DNA of 64,000 bases from positions 1,151,735 to 1,215,734 of the forward strand of contig NZ_LELK01000001.1 of assembly GCF_001039475.1 (NCBI RefSeq), written 5' to 3'. This DNA comes from Guptibacillus hwajinpoensis. GTDB lineage: Bacteria; Bacillota; Bacilli; Bacillales; Guptibacillaceae. The notes below the pieces were generated by a model. That model searched no databases. It was not told the DNA's origin and saw nothing but the letters and a program-made list of their open reading frames with translations. Within the stretch, counting starts at the first letter, position 1. The number at the start of each line of letters is the position of its first letter. A program made the translations under genes and the position numbers. Shown here piece by piece: positions 34,891 through 45,425 of the stretch.

Positions 34891-35004
34891 TTATTTTCTA
34901 TCTTTTTTATTGCATTCTGGACATCTGCTGTATAGTGTGCTTACTTTCTCTCCGCTTACATGATCAATTGTTTTCTCACAAGTAGAACAAATAATAATAC
35001 CCAT
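34891..35004 (-). CDS. sr1: SR1P-like GapA-binding peptide (37 residues)
   Basis: A small frame with ATG at 35002-35004 and TAA at 34891-34893 encoding a 37-residue peptide that starts MGIIICSTCEKTIDHVSGEK and continues VSTLYSRCPECNKK. It has the layout of B. subtilis SR1P (MGTIVCQDCNEAIHYFEDEK ... TTLYG.C): the same start, CxxC, E/GEKV(S/T)TLY and a second Cys pair. AGGGAGTG lies 6-7 nt upstream. The position between speA and the pdh region is also that of sr1, a dual-function RNA that base-pairs with ahrC mRNA and encodes the GapA-binding peptide. Two CxxC pairs suggest zinc binding. Confidence 0.82.
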   Translation of the reverse strand: MGIIICSTCEKTIDHVSGEKVSTLYSRCPECNKKDRK

Positions 35005-35208
35005 TTTCAACACTCCCTAAGTAATTTTGAAAACGCTTCCGTTTCGCTTAACTCCATAATAGTGTGTCACAATTGTTTTGTCAACACTATATTGTATATC
35101 ACATTGTATTCTTTTTATGTTCATTATGTGTTCATTTGCATCATAAATAGTTAATTGTCAGAAAACTACTTTGGATGTAAACTATATCTATGAAGAAGGG
35201 GGAATTCT

Positions 35209-35586
35209 ATGCCTCAAAGTGCTTATCTCACTCCAAGGGAAATAGGCGACATTAACCTTGCCACAGTCAAAGACCTTCTCATCTATTACGAAGAAATCAT
35301 GACAAAAACCGGTGAACAGCTCTCATGGTCTTATGGTGACTCTGCCTATCCATATGAATTAGTTGAGAAAGAAGGAAATGAGTGGTTTTATTTAAAGGGT
35401 AAAAATGAGAATTACAGAATGATTATTATTGGATTATCAGAAAAGGGTATTCAGGTAGTACTACCTGATCAATCAACTCATGGAGATAAGGCGAAGGCAA
35501 ATGAATTGTGTAAGTTTCTTGCTATGAAATTAAAGGCGGAATTGACACTTTTCAACGGTAGAGTCATTCACCATTCACAAAAATAA
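35209..35586 (+). CDS. DUF1885-like conserved protein
   Basis: A 125-residue soluble protein beginning MPQSAYLTPREIGDINLATVK and containing YYEEIMTKTGEQLSWSYGDSAYPYEL and WFYLKG, which fits the DUF1885 family of Bacillaceae by memory. AAGGGGGAA precedes the ATG. It is divergent from sr1 and convergent with the deacetylase gene. Function unknown. Confidence 0.72.
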   Translation: MPQSAYLTPREIGDINLATVKDLLIYYEEIMTKTGEQLSWSYGDSAYPYELVEKEGNEWFYLKGKNENYRMIIIGLSEKGIQVVLPDQSTHGDKAKANELCKFLAMKLKAELTLFNGRVIHHSQK

Positions 35587-35613
35587 ACAGCCCGGTGGGC
35601 TGTTTATTTTTGT
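35585..35613. terminator. Bidirectional terminator
   Basis: AAACAGCCC / GGGCTGTTT with loop GGT and a T-rich tail, overlapping the stop of the convergent deacetylase gene at 35604. Confidence 0.8.
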
Positions 35614-36464
35614 AACGGTTCAATTTCTTCGGGCTTGATTAAGCTGTAGTCTTTTTCTCTCAATCCAGTTACAATATCTTCTAGCGCAGCTGCTGTCCAA
35701 TCCCGATCATGCATTAAGAGGTTTGCACCATTCTGAAGAAGTGATGTATTGACCATGATGTCTGCAAGTGCACCTTTCTCCTGATATTGCTTTTCCCAGT
35801 CGTAGCCATACGTCCAGTTCATTAGGAGCATACCCTCTTCTTTCACTAGGGATTTCGAATAATCTGTATTAGAACCAAACGGCGCTCGGAAAAATTCAGG
35901 TTTTTCTCCTATTATTTCTTCGATTAAGTCACTTAATTTCAAAATTTCTTCTCTTTGTTCTTCTTCTGATAATGTTTTAAGATCTGAATGTGACATCGTG
36001 TGATTTCCAATCGCAAATCCCATATCATGAATTTCTTTCAAACGCGCTTTTTCTTCTTCAGTATCAAGAAAATGACCGTTTACAAAGAAAATCGCTGGGG
36101 CATCAAGTTCCTTAAGTGTTTTTGCCATGTCTACAGAATTTTCATCTGGTGCATCATCAATTGTAAGTAGAACGGCTTCCTCTGGCGCATCATTAATTGG
36201 TTCAAAACCCCATATTGCTTCATTTAACCTATATTCAGGAGTAGCGTTTTCTTCTGTTACTACCTCTTCTTCTTTATCCTTAGGCTCTTCAGAAGTTTCG
36301 TCTTGCGTTTCCTCGCTATCTTTATTTGCAGTTGCCTCATTTGTTTCTTCGTTATTAGTACCTTGTTGCTCATTAGTTTCGTTTGTTTCCGTCCCAGCAT
36401 TTGTCGAACACGCTGCTACCAAAAGCAAAGTAGCTAGTGTTACCCATTTAAGTATTTTTTTCAT
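35604..36464 (-). CDS. Polysaccharide deacetylase lipoprotein (NodB domain)
   Basis: A 286-residue extracellular lipoprotein: signal peptide with lipobox LLVAAC (Cys ~19), a long Asn/Glu/Thr-rich linker (~20-80), then a carbohydrate esterase 4 domain. Motif 1 reads TIDDAPD instead of the usual TFDDG; metal histidines are in HTMSH; motif 3 is RAPFG; motif 4 MNWTYGYDW; motif 5 LLMHD. It likely removes acetyl groups from peptidoglycan or another wall glycan. It occupies the place of slp in B. subtilis. The function is well supported, the substrate is not. Confidence 0.87.
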   Translation of the reverse strand: MKKILKWVTLATLLLVAACSTNAGTETNETNEQQGTNNEETNEATANKDSEETQDETSEEPKDKEEEVVTEENATPEYRLNEAIWGFEPINDAPEEAVLLTIDDAPDENSVDMAKTLKELDAPAIFFVNGHFLDTEEEKARLKEIHDMGFAIGNHTMSHSDLKTLSEEEQREEILKLSDLIEEIIGEKPEFFRAPFGSNTDYSKSLVKEEGMLLMNWTYGYDWEKQYQEKGALADIMVNTSLLQNGANLLMHDRDWTAAALEDIVTGLREKDYSLIKPEEIEPLQK

Positions 36465-36898
36465 ATCTTTCTCTCCCTCTATAGTCTCTCCTCATCATAT
36501 ACCAAGTGATGAGGAGGATAAAGAGAAGATTGTCACAATTAACCATCTTATTGGTGTAATTAAACTATTATTCTGACTAAATACCTGCCATGTGTTTTTC
36601 CTTTACATCATTGTAAACAACAAATATACTAGAAAGCGTGCCTTTTTCGTAACTGAAAACTTTCTGTAAAACACTGGTAATGCAATAGTGGATTGCATAG
36701 TTTTGTCAACAGCGGGCAACATTTAGAACATCATACTTAATAAATCTTGTTGCACGCAGTGATTGATTTCTGCTCCTGGCGTTTTACGCTTCAACCAAGT
36801 ACATAGGGTGATATTAATCCGATACCCTCTTTACTAACACCAATCGTCAAGAAAAGCTTCTTAAGAAAAATAAGATATTAGAAAGGTAATGATGTAAT
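36465..36898. other. 434-bp intergenic region, deacetylase / BCCT gene
   Basis: Divergent control region. I see no RNA gene or convincing promoter pair. A short stretch at ~36745-36785 (CTTGTTGCACGCAGTGATTG, TTTCTGCTCC) resembles the left part of MITE-1, but is too degenerate to call. AAAGGTAATG lies ~11 nt before the BCCT start. Confidence 0.35.
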
Positions 36899-38413
36899 AT
36901 GAATAAACTTACTACAGTCTTTATTATTTCTGTCATATTGTCGATCCTCTTTATTTCATGGGGAACAATTTCTCCAGAATCATTAGATTCTACGACATCC
37001 TCACTTCAAAGTTTTCTACAAGTGAAGTTTGGCTGGTTTTATCTACTAGCAGCATCCGGATTCTTGATTTTTGCTATTTACCTCATCTTCTCTAAATACG
37101 GTAGACTCCGTCTAGGAAAAGAGACGGATGTGCCAGAGTATAACCTCATCACATGGTTTGCAATGCTTTTCTCCGCTGGTATGGGAATTGGGCTAGTATT
37201 CTGGGGCGTAGCAGAGCCAATGTTTCACTACTATGACCCACCAGCAGGTGCAGCTTCAGAATCTGACGAAGCTGCTCGCTTGGCCTTTCAGTACAGTTTC
37301 TTTCATTGGGGACTTCACCCATGGGCAATCTATACGATCGTTGCTTTAGCACTTGCTTTCTTTAAATTCAGAAAAGGTGCACCTGGTCTTATAAGTGCCG
37401 TTTTCTATCCGATCCTCGGTGATCGTGTTTATGGTCCGATTGGTAAGATTATTGATGTTATCGCAGTTATCGCAACTGTATTTGGTGTTGCAACTTCCCT
37501 TGGATTCGGTGCTTCTCAAATTGGTGGAGGAGTTTCTTACTTAACAGGCGTCGAGAATTCATTTAATACACAGTTCATCATTATATTGATTGTTACAGTG
37601 CTTTACATGATTTCCGCTTCCACTGGAATTTCAAAAGGCATAAAGTATCTCAGTAATACAAATATCGTTCTTGCGATATTACTTATGTTCTTCTTACTTT
37701 TCGCTGGTCCAACAAACTTTATTATGGATCTCTTCACTTCTACTCTAGGCTCATACGTTCAGAATTTGCCTAGCATGAGTCTTCGCATGAGACCATTTGA
37801 AGGATCATCTTGGATACAAAGTTGGACAATCTTCTACTGGGCATGGTGGATTGCATGGGCACCATTCGTTGGTACATTTATCGCTCGTGTATCTAAAGGG
37901 AGAACAATACGTGAGTTTGTTCTAGGAGTTCTATTGGTTCCTACCATCTTTGGTGGTTTGTGGTTCTCAGTATTCGGTGGATCTGCCATCTCACTTGATA
38001 TGGCTGGTACCGGTATTTATGACATCATTAGCAATCAGGGTATGGAAGTAGCACTCTTTGCTGTATTAGAGCAATATCCATTGGGTACGATTATGTCTAT
38101 TATTGCGATCCTACTAATTAGTACTTTCTTTATTACTTCTGCCGATTCTGCAACGTTTGTACTTGGTATGCAAACAACGAACGGAAGTATGAATCCTTCT
38201 ACCAAGATTAAATTAACTTGGGGTGTGATTCAATCTTCTGCAGCAGCTGTGCTACTTTGGTCTGGAGGACTTGGTGCACTTCAAACGGCGTCAATCATAG
38301 CAGCCTTCCCATTTGCAATTATTATCATCGGGATGATTATTTCACTCATAAAGGCCTTTAAAGAAGAGAAAGTACCACCACGTTCTAAAAAAGATGAATC
38401 TAATACTAAATAA
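36899..38413 (+). CDS. opuD: BCCT-family glycine betaine/choline transporter
   Basis: A 504-residue permease with 12 transmembrane helices. The Trp-rich substrate site is visible as FYWAWWIAWAPFVG (helix 8), and the early GMGIGLVFWGVAEPMFH and HWGLHPWAIYT are BCCT signatures. The C-terminal tail is short and charged (KEEKVPPRSKKDESNTK), as in osmosensing members. It is closest in layout to OpuD of B. subtilis; sodium-coupled glycine betaine uptake is the likely role, giving osmoprotection. The gene symbol is by similarity only. Confidence 0.88.
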   Translation: MNKLTTVFIISVILSILFISWGTISPESLDSTTSSLQSFLQVKFGWFYLLAASGFLIFAIYLIFSKYGRLRLGKETDVPEYNLITWFAMLFSAGMGIGLVFWGVAEPMFHYYDPPAGAASESDEAARLAFQYSFFHWGLHPWAIYTIVALALAFFKFRKGAPGLISAVFYPILGDRVYGPIGKIIDVIAVIATVFGVATSLGFGASQIGGGVSYLTGVENSFNTQFIIILIVTVLYMISASTGISKGIKYLSNTNIVLAILLMFFLLFAGPTNFIMDLFTSTLGSYVQNLPSMSLRMRPFEGSSWIQSWTIFYWAWWIAWAPFVGTFIARVSKGRTIREFVLGVLLVPTIFGGLWFSVFGGSAISLDMAGTGIYDIISNQGMEVALFAVLEQYPLGTIMSIIAILLISTFFITSADSATFVLGMQTTNGSMNPSTKIKLTWGVIQSSAAAVLLWSGGLGALQTASIIAAFPFAIIIIGMIISLIKAFKEEKVPPRSKKDESNTK

Positions 38414-38420
38414 CAAGAAG

Positions 38421-38455
38421 AAGCCACTACCAAATGTTCGGTGGTGGCTTTTTTT
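38421..38455 (+). terminator. Terminator of the BCCT gene
   Basis: AAGCCACTACC pairs with GGTGGTGGCTT (one G-U pair) around 8 nt, followed by TTTTT. Confidence 0.8.
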
Positions 38456-38472
38456 ATGTATGAGAAGATCTC

Positions 38473-38712
38473 TTAACTAATAATTAATAGGAGCTCTGTC
38501 ATAAGATAGAGCGTTGTAGAAAGAGTCATCAAAATAAGGATTGCTTTGCTTTTAGCAATAAGTTTAACGGTAAGCGTGCAAATCAGATAAAGAAACACAA
38601 AGAATAGCATCACTTTATATGATAAATGATCGTGTCCAGATTGGTGAATCACAAGAAAAAATGCGAACCAAATACATAGTTGTATGAATAGAACTCCCCC
38701 ATGTCTTAGCAA
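38473..38712 (-). CDS. Small three-helix membrane hypothetical protein
   Basis: A 79-residue protein starting at TTG 38712, with AAGGAGGG 6 nt upstream. Three hydrophobic helices: LFIQLCIWFAFFLVIH, VMLFFVFLYLICTLTVKLI and AILILMTLSTTLYLMTELLL. No family recognised. It is convergent with the BCCT gene and may be expressed alone. The strong ribosome binding site is the main support for it being real. Confidence 0.6.
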   Translation of the reverse strand: MLRHGGVLFIQLCIWFAFFLVIHQSGHDHLSYKVMLFFVFLYLICTLTVKLIAKSKAILILMTLSTTLYLMTELLLIIS

Positions 38713-38797
38713 GCTTTTCCCTCCTTACGCTGAACGTATATGCTGGAATACTCTTTAATATGTTCATTTACCTTATTTAACAACAATTTAAAGATAG

Positions 38798-38917
38798 AAA
38801 AAAGCTGCTTTCTTAATAAAGGAATAGTTAATTTCTGCTCCCGGATGCTCCAATTAGCGAAGTGTGGTTTTCTATTTAATAAATATTTCAAAAGCAACAA
38901 TCAGTTAGAAAAGAAAC
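38798..38917 (+). repeat. MITE-1 copy, degenerate
   Basis: Contains TTAATTTCTGCTCCCGGATG, CTCCAATTAGCGAAGTGTGG and TTTCAAAAGCAACAATC followed by TTAGAAAAG, all matching the copy at 53558-53718 in the same orientation. The GC-rich centre is missing. The left boundary is approximate. Small open frames here on both strands are products of the repeat and not genes. Confidence 0.6.
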
Positions 38918-38922
38918 TAAAA

Positions 38923-38951
38923 AAGACCCGGTGAATGATTCACCGAGTCTT
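38923..38951 (-). terminator. Terminator of the pdh operon
   Basis: Stem AAGAC-CGGTGAA / TTCACCG-GTCTT with one mismatch and loop TGA. The left A-run (38919-38924) gives a U-tract after pdhD on the minus strand. Confidence 0.8.
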
Positions 38952-38961
38952 CGTTTAGTTA

Positions 38962-40371
38962 TTAACCAATATGAATTGGAGTACCTAGAGCTACTTCTGC
39001 AGCTTCCATTGTAATTTCTCCAAGTGTTGGGTGAGCGTGGATTGTAAGTGCAATATCTTCAGCTGTCATACCAGCTTCAATTGCTAGGCCAAGCTCAGCA
39101 ATCATATCAGAAGCGTTAGGACCAGCAATTTGAGCGCCGATCACAAGACCGTCTTCCTTACGAGTGATTAGCTTCATAAAGCCTTCACTATCGTTTAGAG
39201 AAAGAGCACGACCGTTAGCTCCGAATGGGAACTTAGATGCTTTCGCATCAAATCCTGCATCTTTCGCTTCCTTCTCAGAGTATCCAACTGATGCCAATTC
39301 TGGCTCAGAGAATACAACTGCAGGAATCGCTAGATAGTCAATGACGGAATTTTCACCGCTAATAGCCTCAGCAGCAACTTTACCTTCATAAGAAGCTTTG
39401 TGAGCAAGTGCAGGACCTTCAACGATATCTCCAATTGCATAGATATTATCGAAGTTCGTACGACACTGCTTGTCGATCTTCACAAGACCTTTGTCCGTCA
39501 TTTCAACGCCAAGTTCTTCAAGACCGATTTCATTTGTATTTGGCTTACGGCCAACTGTAACTAGAACATAATCAGCGTCAAACGTCTTCGTTTCACCTTT
39601 GATTTCTGCTGTTACTGTTACGCCATCTTCTTTTTCTTCTACGCCTTGTGCAAGAGCTTCAGTAATGATTTCTACATTACCTTTCTTCTTAAGACGACGA
39701 GAAACAAGAGAGCTCATTTGTTTTTCGAATCCAGGTAGAATTTGCTTCGTACCTTCAAGAATTGTTACTTCAGTGCCGAAGTTAGCATAAACAGAACCTA
39801 GCTCGATTCCGATGTACCCTCCACCGATAACAACCATTTTCTTAGGAACTTCATCCAGTGCAAGAGCACCAGTTGATGAAATAACGCGTTTACTCCATTT
39901 GAAGCTTGGAAGCTCAATTGGACGAGATCCTGTTGCAATGATGCAATTGTTAAATGTATACGTTTGAGAGTTCTTTTCATCCATGATACGAACAGTGTTC
40001 TTATCTACGAAATAAACTTCACCACTAATAACGTCTACTTTATTCGATTTCATAAGTCCAGCTACACCGCCAGTAAGCTTGTCAACAACAGAAGACTTCC
40101 ACTCCTGAACTTTCTTCATGTCAACGCTCACGTTCTCAGCTGTAATTCCGATATCATCAGAATGCTTTGCAGACTCATATTTATGAGATGCATTAATCAT
40201 TGCTTTTGAAGGGATACAACCAACGTTTAAGCAAACGCCGCCTAGAGTACCTTTGTCAGCAATGGCAACTTTTTGACCAAGCTGTGCTGCACGAATTGCA
40301 GCCACATATCCACCTGGTCCAGCTCCTACTACAAGTGTGTCTAATTCGATTGGAAAATCTCCTACTACCAT
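38962..40371 (-). CDS. pdhD: Dihydrolipoyl dehydrogenase (E3)
   Basis: A 469-residue FAD flavoprotein that reoxidises lipoyl groups of the pyruvate dehydrogenase complex with NAD. FAD-binding [19 protein letters not shown], the redox-active disulfide [16 protein letters not shown]-binding [13 protein letters not shown] and the C-terminal catalytic HAHPTLGE are all present. GGAGGCG inside the end of pdhC serves as its ribosome binding site; only 4 bp separate the two genes. Last gene of the operon. Confidence 0.97.
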   Translation of the reverse strand: MVVGDFPIELDTLVVGAGPGGYVAAIRAAQLGQKVAIADKGTLGGVCLNVGCIPSKAMINASHKYESAKHSDDIGITAENVSVDMKKVQEWKSSVVDKLTGGVAGLMKSNKVDVISGEVYFVDKNTVRIMDEKNSQTYTFNNCIIATGSRPIELPSFKWSKRVISSTGALALDEVPKKMVVIGGGYIGIELGSVYANFGTEVTILEGTKQILPGFEKQMSSLVSRRLKKKGNVEIITEALAQGVEEKEDGVTVTAEIKGETKTFDADYVLVTVGRKPNTNEIGLEELGVEMTDKGLVKIDKQCRTNFDNIYAIGDIVEGPALAHKASYEGKVAAEAISGENSVIDYLAIPAVVFSEPELASVGYSEKEAKDAGFDAKASKFPFGANGRALSLNDSEGFMKLITRKEDGLVIGAQIAGPNASDMIAELGLAIEAGMTAEDIALTIHAHPTLGEITMEAAEVALGTPIHIG

Positions 40372-40375
40372 ATTA

Positions 40376-41701
40376 TTACGCCTCCATCATTAAGAGTTGT
40401 GGATCGTTCAACAGACGCTTGATGTGGTTTAGAGCAAGTTGTGCTGTTACACCATCAATAAGTCTGTGGTCGTAGCTGATCGATAGAGCAAGAACAGGTG
40501 CAGCAACGATTTCTCCGTCGATAACAACTGGTTTCTCCTCAATGCGACCAATACCTAGAATAGCAGCATCTGGGTTGTTAATAATTGGCGTAAACCATTG
40601 TCCGCCTGCAGAACCCAGGTTAGAAATTGTGCAAGTGCTGCCTTTCATATCGTCCCCTGATAGTTTACCATCGCGAGCTTTTTTAGCCAACTCATTAATT
40701 TCAGATGAAACGTTAAGAAGTGGCTTACGGTCTGCTTCCTTCACAACTGGTACAACAAGTCCAGCGTCAGTGTTAGCAGCAATACCGATATTGTAGTAAT
40801 GCTTGTGAACGATCTCGTCAGTTGAATCGTCAATTGAAGCATTAAGCATAGGGAATTCACGAAGTGCTGAAACAAGAGCTTTCACAACGTACGGAAGGTA
40901 AGTTAGCTTCACATCTTTGTCTGCAGCGTATTGTTTAAACTTCTTACGATGAGCAACAAGGTCAGTTACAACAACTTCATCCATATGAGTTACGTGAGGA
41001 GCAGTATGCTTAGAGTTAACCATTGCTTTTGCAATTGCTTTACGCATACCTTTCATCTTCTCACGAGTTTCAGGCTGTGCAGATGCTGCAGCAGGCTGCT
41101 GTTTCGTTTCTTGAGTAGCCGTTTCAGCTTTCTCTTCTGAAGCTTGTGGAGCTTCTGTCGTTTCAGCTGGTTTAGATGCTTCTCCGCCGCCATTAACGTG
41201 GTTATCAATATCTTCTTTAACAACTCGTCCATTTTTACCTGAACCAGAAACCTTAGAAATGCTAACACCGTTTTCGCGAGCATACTTACGTACTGCTGGC
41301 ATTGCGATTACGCGCTTCGTTGGGTCCGTTTCTTCGTCGTCTTCAGGAAGTGGCTTTGATCCTGCGCTGTCTTCTTTAGCTTCTGTTTTCGCTTCAGCTT
41401 TAGGCTCTTCTTCTTCAGCTTGAGGTTGCTCTGCTTCAGGCTCCTCTTCTGCATCTTCATAGCCTTCAGCGTCAAATGTAATAACTACATCGCCAACGAT
41501 TACAGTTGCGCCTTCTTCTGCGTGAACTTCCTTAACTGTACCGTCTACTGGAGAAGGAATTTCAACTACAGCTTTATCATTTTGCACTTCTGCAAGAATG
41601 TCGTCTTCTTTAACTTCGTCTCCTGATTTAACAAACCATTTTACGATTTCGCCTTCATGGATACCTTCACCGATATCCGGCATCTTGAATTGAAATGCCA
41701 C
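40376..41701 (-). CDS. pdhC: Dihydrolipoamide acetyltransferase (E2)
   Basis: A 441-residue core subunit of the pyruvate dehydrogenase complex. It has one lipoyl domain (1-~78, lipoylated Lys in [16 protein letters not shown]), an acidic Ala/Glu linker, a peripheral subunit-binding domain (~130-166, [20 protein letters not shown]), a second flexible linker and the catalytic domain (~215-441) with active-site [12 protein letters not shown] start with GGAGGCG upstream. A ~100-bp gap with a possible stem separates it from pdhB, unlike the tight spacing elsewhere in the operon. Confidence 0.97.
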   Translation of the reverse strand: MAFQFKMPDIGEGIHEGEIVKWFVKSGDEVKEDDILAEVQNDKAVVEIPSPVDGTVKEVHAEEGATVIVGDVVITFDAEGYEDAEEEPEAEQPQAEEEEPKAEAKTEAKEDSAGSKPLPEDDEETDPTKRVIAMPAVRKYARENGVSISKVSGSGKNGRVVKEDIDNHVNGGGEASKPAETTEAPQASEEKAETATQETKQQPAAASAQPETREKMKGMRKAIAKAMVNSKHTAPHVTHMDEVVVTDLVAHRKKFKQYAADKDVKLTYLPYVVKALVSALREFPMLNASIDDSTDEIVHKHYYNIGIAANTDAGLVVPVVKEADRKPLLNVSSEINELAKKARDGKLSGDDMKGSTCTISNLGSAGGQWFTPIINNPDAAILGIGRIEEKPVVIDGEIVAAPVLALSISYDHRLIDGVTAQLALNHIKRLLNDPQLLMMEA

Positions 41702-41748
41702 GGGACTTCGCCTCCTAATTGTAGAAAAAATTTGCTTATATAAATTCT

Positions 41749-41778
41749 GAAGCGAAGCGCGGATCGCAGCTTCACTTC
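41749..41778 (-). other. Stem-loop in the pdhB-pdhC gap
   Basis: GAAG(C)GAAGC pairs with GCTTC(A)CTTC across 10 nt of GC-rich loop. It is not followed by a continuous U-tract on the minus strand, so readthrough is expected. It may mark an RNA processing point or moderate expression of E2/E3, which in B. subtilis also have separate transcripts. Confidence 0.45.
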
Positions 41779-41800
41779 ATGTTTTTTTATTAATAATTAA

Positions 41801-42778
41801 TTAAAATTTAACAACCTGTGTTGCTTTCTCGATAATATCAGTGTGGTCTGGTAGCCATACATCTTCTGCTGCCGAGAATGCAAACACTGTATCAGGAGCC
41901 GTTACGCGAAGCACTGGAGCTTCTAAGCTAAGAATAGCGCGGTCGTTAATTTCTGCAACGACATTCGCAGCAATACCAGCTTGTTTCTGAGCTTCCTGAA
42001 CAACAATTGCGCGATTTGTCTTTTCAACAGATCCAATGATTGTATCAATGTCGAGTGGGCTAACTGTACGAAGGTCGATTACTTCAGCACTAATGCCGTC
42101 CTTCTCAAGCTCTTCTGCCGCTTTAAGTGATGCTTGTACCATAGCACCGTAAGTTACAATCGTGATATCAGTACCTTCACGCTTCACTTCAGCTTTACCA
42201 ATCTCAATTGTGTATTCTTCTTCTGGAACTTCCTGACGGAAAGAACGATAAAGCTTCATGTGCTCAAGGAAAATAACTGGATCGTTGTCACGAATCGCAG
42301 AGATGAGAAGTCCTTTAGCATCGTATGGGTTTGAAGGAATAACAACTTTAAGTCCAGGTTGTTGTGCCATTAACCCTTCAAGGCTGTCAGCGTGAAGTTC
42401 AGGAGTTTTAACGCCACCACCAAATGGTGAGCGAACTGTAATTGGCGCGTGGAAAGAGCCGCCTGAACGGTAACGAAGGCGTGCCATTTGACCGGAAATA
42501 GCATCCATTACCTCGTATACAAATCCAAAGAACTGAACTTCTGGTACTGGACGGAATCCAGTTAGTGCAAGCCCGATAGCCATACCACCGATACCTGACT
42601 CAGCAAGTGGAGTATCGAATACACGATCTTCACCAAATTCTTTTTGAAGTCCTTCTGTCGCACGGAAAACGCCGCCGTTTTGACCTACGTCCTCACCAAA
42701 TACGAGTACGTTCTCGTCATTTTTCAACTCCGTACGCATCGCATCAGTGATTGCTTGAATCATTGTCATTTGCGCCAT
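41801..42778 (-). CDS. pdhB: Pyruvate dehydrogenase E1 beta subunit
   Basis: A 325-residue E1-beta subunit forming the alpha2beta2 thiamine-diphosphate enzyme. Conserved parts: [39 protein letters not shown] (catalytic Glu binding the ThDP aminopyrimidine), [19 protein letters not shown] and a transketolase C-terminal domain ([12 protein letters not shown]). AAAGGAG lies in the end of pdhA; only 3 bp separate the genes. Confidence 0.97.
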   Translation of the reverse strand: MAQMTMIQAITDAMRTELKNDENVLVFGEDVGQNGGVFRATEGLQKEFGEDRVFDTPLAESGIGGMAIGLALTGFRPVPEVQFFGFVYEVMDAISGQMARLRYRSGGSFHAPITVRSPFGGGVKTPELHADSLEGLMAQQPGLKVVIPSNPYDAKGLLISAIRDNDPVIFLEHMKLYRSFRQEVPEEEYTIEIGKAEVKREGTDITIVTYGAMVQASLKAAEELEKDGISAEVIDLRTVSPLDIDTIIGSVEKTNRAIVVQEAQKQAGIAANVVAEINDRAILSLEAPVLRVTAPDTVFAFSAAEDVWLPDHTDIIEKATQVVKF

Positions 42779-42781
42779 AGC

Positions 42782-43882
<1,101 letters not shown>

Positions 43883-44140
43883 TCATTCATAAAGAGATAG
43901 ATTATTTAATTGCACTAGCAATTGTGAGTGGGTCGTTCAGTTTACAGACATAACTAGCATGTCCATTTCAACGTTATTAAATGACAGATTGCAATGATTA
44001 AATTGCTTTCTTTAGACAACACTCAATGTCATACCCTTATTTCTGGAGAAATAATCCCTAGTACTATGTATTACTGCGTTTATTAGGCTGTATCAGTAAG
44101 AATAAGGGAGTGCTTCTCTTCATGAGTAAGTTCGTTTTTA

Positions 44141-44169
44141 AGTTTACAATACAGTATGTTTCAAGTCAA
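44141..44169 (-). promoter_or_regulatory. Candidate sigma-A promoter of pdhABCD
   Basis: Reading the minus strand: TTGACT (44169-44164), 17-bp spacer, TAAACT (44146-44141). It is the strongest -35/-10 pair seen upstream of pdhA and predicts a leader of about 270 nt. Confidence 0.5.
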
Positions 44170-44336
44170 TTAATTGATTTATCATTTATAGATTACATCA
44201 CAAAAAGTAACTGTTACATTCTGATTTCCCAAACTGTATTAGTTTAAATAAGAAGAATGTGCACCTTGATTGGTTAGCCTAACAGATTTCAAGTCAGGAA
44301 TCACTCCCTCATCATGCTGTTTCTATATTTAATATA

Positions 44337-44404
44337 GGCTATGTTAATGAACAGCGATGCTTTTTTGCTCATTCGAGAAATCTACAATATGAGCTAACTT
44401 AGCC
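44337..44404 (+). repeat. MITE-2 copy, 68 bp, diverged
   Basis: Begins GGCTATGTTAATGAAC and ends CAATATGAGCTAACTTAGCC. The internal TTTTTTGCTCATTCGAGAAA is a remnant of the family core. Flanks TTAATATA and AAAATATA agree at 6 of 8 positions, a possible worn target duplication. Confidence 0.65.
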
Positions 44405-44416
44405 AAAATATATAAA

Positions 44417-44441
44417 AAAACCACTCAAGATGAGTGGTTTT
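44417..44441 (-). terminator. Terminator of ykyA
   Basis: AAACCACTCA / TGAGTGGTTT with loop AGA; the A-run on the left gives the minus-strand U-tract. Confidence 0.82.
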
Positions 44442-44444
44442 GAA

Positions 44445-45113
44445 TTATTCGCCGTAGTTAACATCTAGTTCAGCTGACTTATAAAACGCCTTTTTTGCAT
44501 CGTTAAATTCTGATGTGTATTTGTTAAAAGCATCTTTTTGCTCAGCAACCTTGCTGTACTGTTCATTGATTACTTTAATTTGATCTTGAAGTTGCTCCAA
44601 TGTAAGCTCCTTATCTTGAAGTGAGCTATACAACTCCTTATCTTCTTTAACACCAGCTTCATATTCACTATGTAACTTTTCATATGCATTATAGCGCTTA
44701 TCCATCTTGTCTATAACCGTGTTAGCATCTTCCTTCACATTACCTTCAAGGTCTTCGCTTAAATCTTTGATCTCCTCGAATTCTTCGTATGCTTCATCAA
44801 TGCTCTCTTTTTCTTTCTTTAAGTACTCAAGTCTTTTAACAGTGTATTCTTCAGCTTCTTTAGAAAGCTTTTCGATTTTATCAAACTCGTCCATACTTAG
44901 TGCTACAATTTCATTATAAATATCTTGCTCTTTCTTCTCTGCTTCAGCCAGTGGCTTTTGCTGTTCTCTAAATTGTTCTTCGAGAGCAACCGTTTCCTCT
45001 AGATGGTCGTACATTTTTTCTTCTGTACTACTTCCAAATTGACATCCAGTTAAACCAACCATGAGAATACAGAAAAATAGAGAAATAATTCCTAAACGAT
45101 ATTTACGCAACAA
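44445..45113 (-). CDS. ykyA: YkyA, putative cell-wall-associated lipoprotein
   Basis: A 222-residue lipoprotein with lipobox MVGLTGC (mature Cys ~residue 24) and an otherwise long helical, coiled-coil-like body rich in Glu and Lys (EETVALEEQFREQQKPLAEAEK ..., KLSKEAEEYTVKRLEYLKKE). It matches YkyA (putative cell-wall binding lipoprotein family) in layout and in its place beside pdhA. TTG 45113 is selected because GGGGGG lies 7 nt upstream; a TTG 3 nt further on is also possible. Confidence 0.88.
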   Translation of the reverse strand: MLRKYRLGIISLFFCILMVGLTGCQFGSSTEEKMYDHLEETVALEEQFREQQKPLAEAEKKEQDIYNEIVALSMDEFDKIEKLSKEAEEYTVKRLEYLKKEKESIDEAYEEFEEIKDLSEDLEGNVKEDANTVIDKMDKRYNAYEKLHSEYEAGVKEDKELYSSLQDKELTLEQLQDQIKVINEQYSKVAEQKDAFNKYTSEFNDAKKAFYKSAELDVNYGE

Positions 45114-45425
45114 AAGAAGTCCCCCCACATATCCAATTGATTCCATTAGATTTATACCTTGATTACTATACCATAATACAGAACCCAATAGAACAGTTCA
45201 TTTTTCATATTATATCGATCGATTCACCCTCACAAAAAAATCATTCTAACATATTAAAATGTATAAGGCGTATAGACACGTACAATCTTCACTAGATAAT
45301 ACCTTTCACTAATATGCTAAACTAAGCCTAAACACATGATGGATTACTTTATCCTTTATTCCTTCAATAAATTTGAATATACTTATATAGTAGGAAGACC
45401 GTTTTGAATAGGAGTGAAACACTAC
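45114..45425. other. 312-bp divergent ykyA/def intergenic region
   Basis: AT-rich non-coding region. A TATAGT at ~45386 preceded 17 bp upstream by TTCAAT is a weak candidate def promoter. No repeat or RNA structure is seen. Confidence 0.35.

Noticed and set aside
36740-36790. Possible additional MITE-1 fragment upstream of the BCCT gene
   Set aside because: Only short similarity (TTGTTGC...GATTGATTTCTGCTCC), without the ends or GC-rich core; too weak to call.
38706-38934. Open frames of ~64 codons on both strands between the small membrane protein gene and pdhD
   Set aside because: They lie across the MITE-1 copy and the pdh terminator, overlap each other on opposite strands and lack supported starts.
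41420-41626. Open frame antisense to the lipoyl domain of pdhC, and many similar antisense frames in pycA, typA and pdh genes
   Set aside because: Shadows of strongly coding sequence on the other strand; no ribosome binding sites or recognisable proteins.
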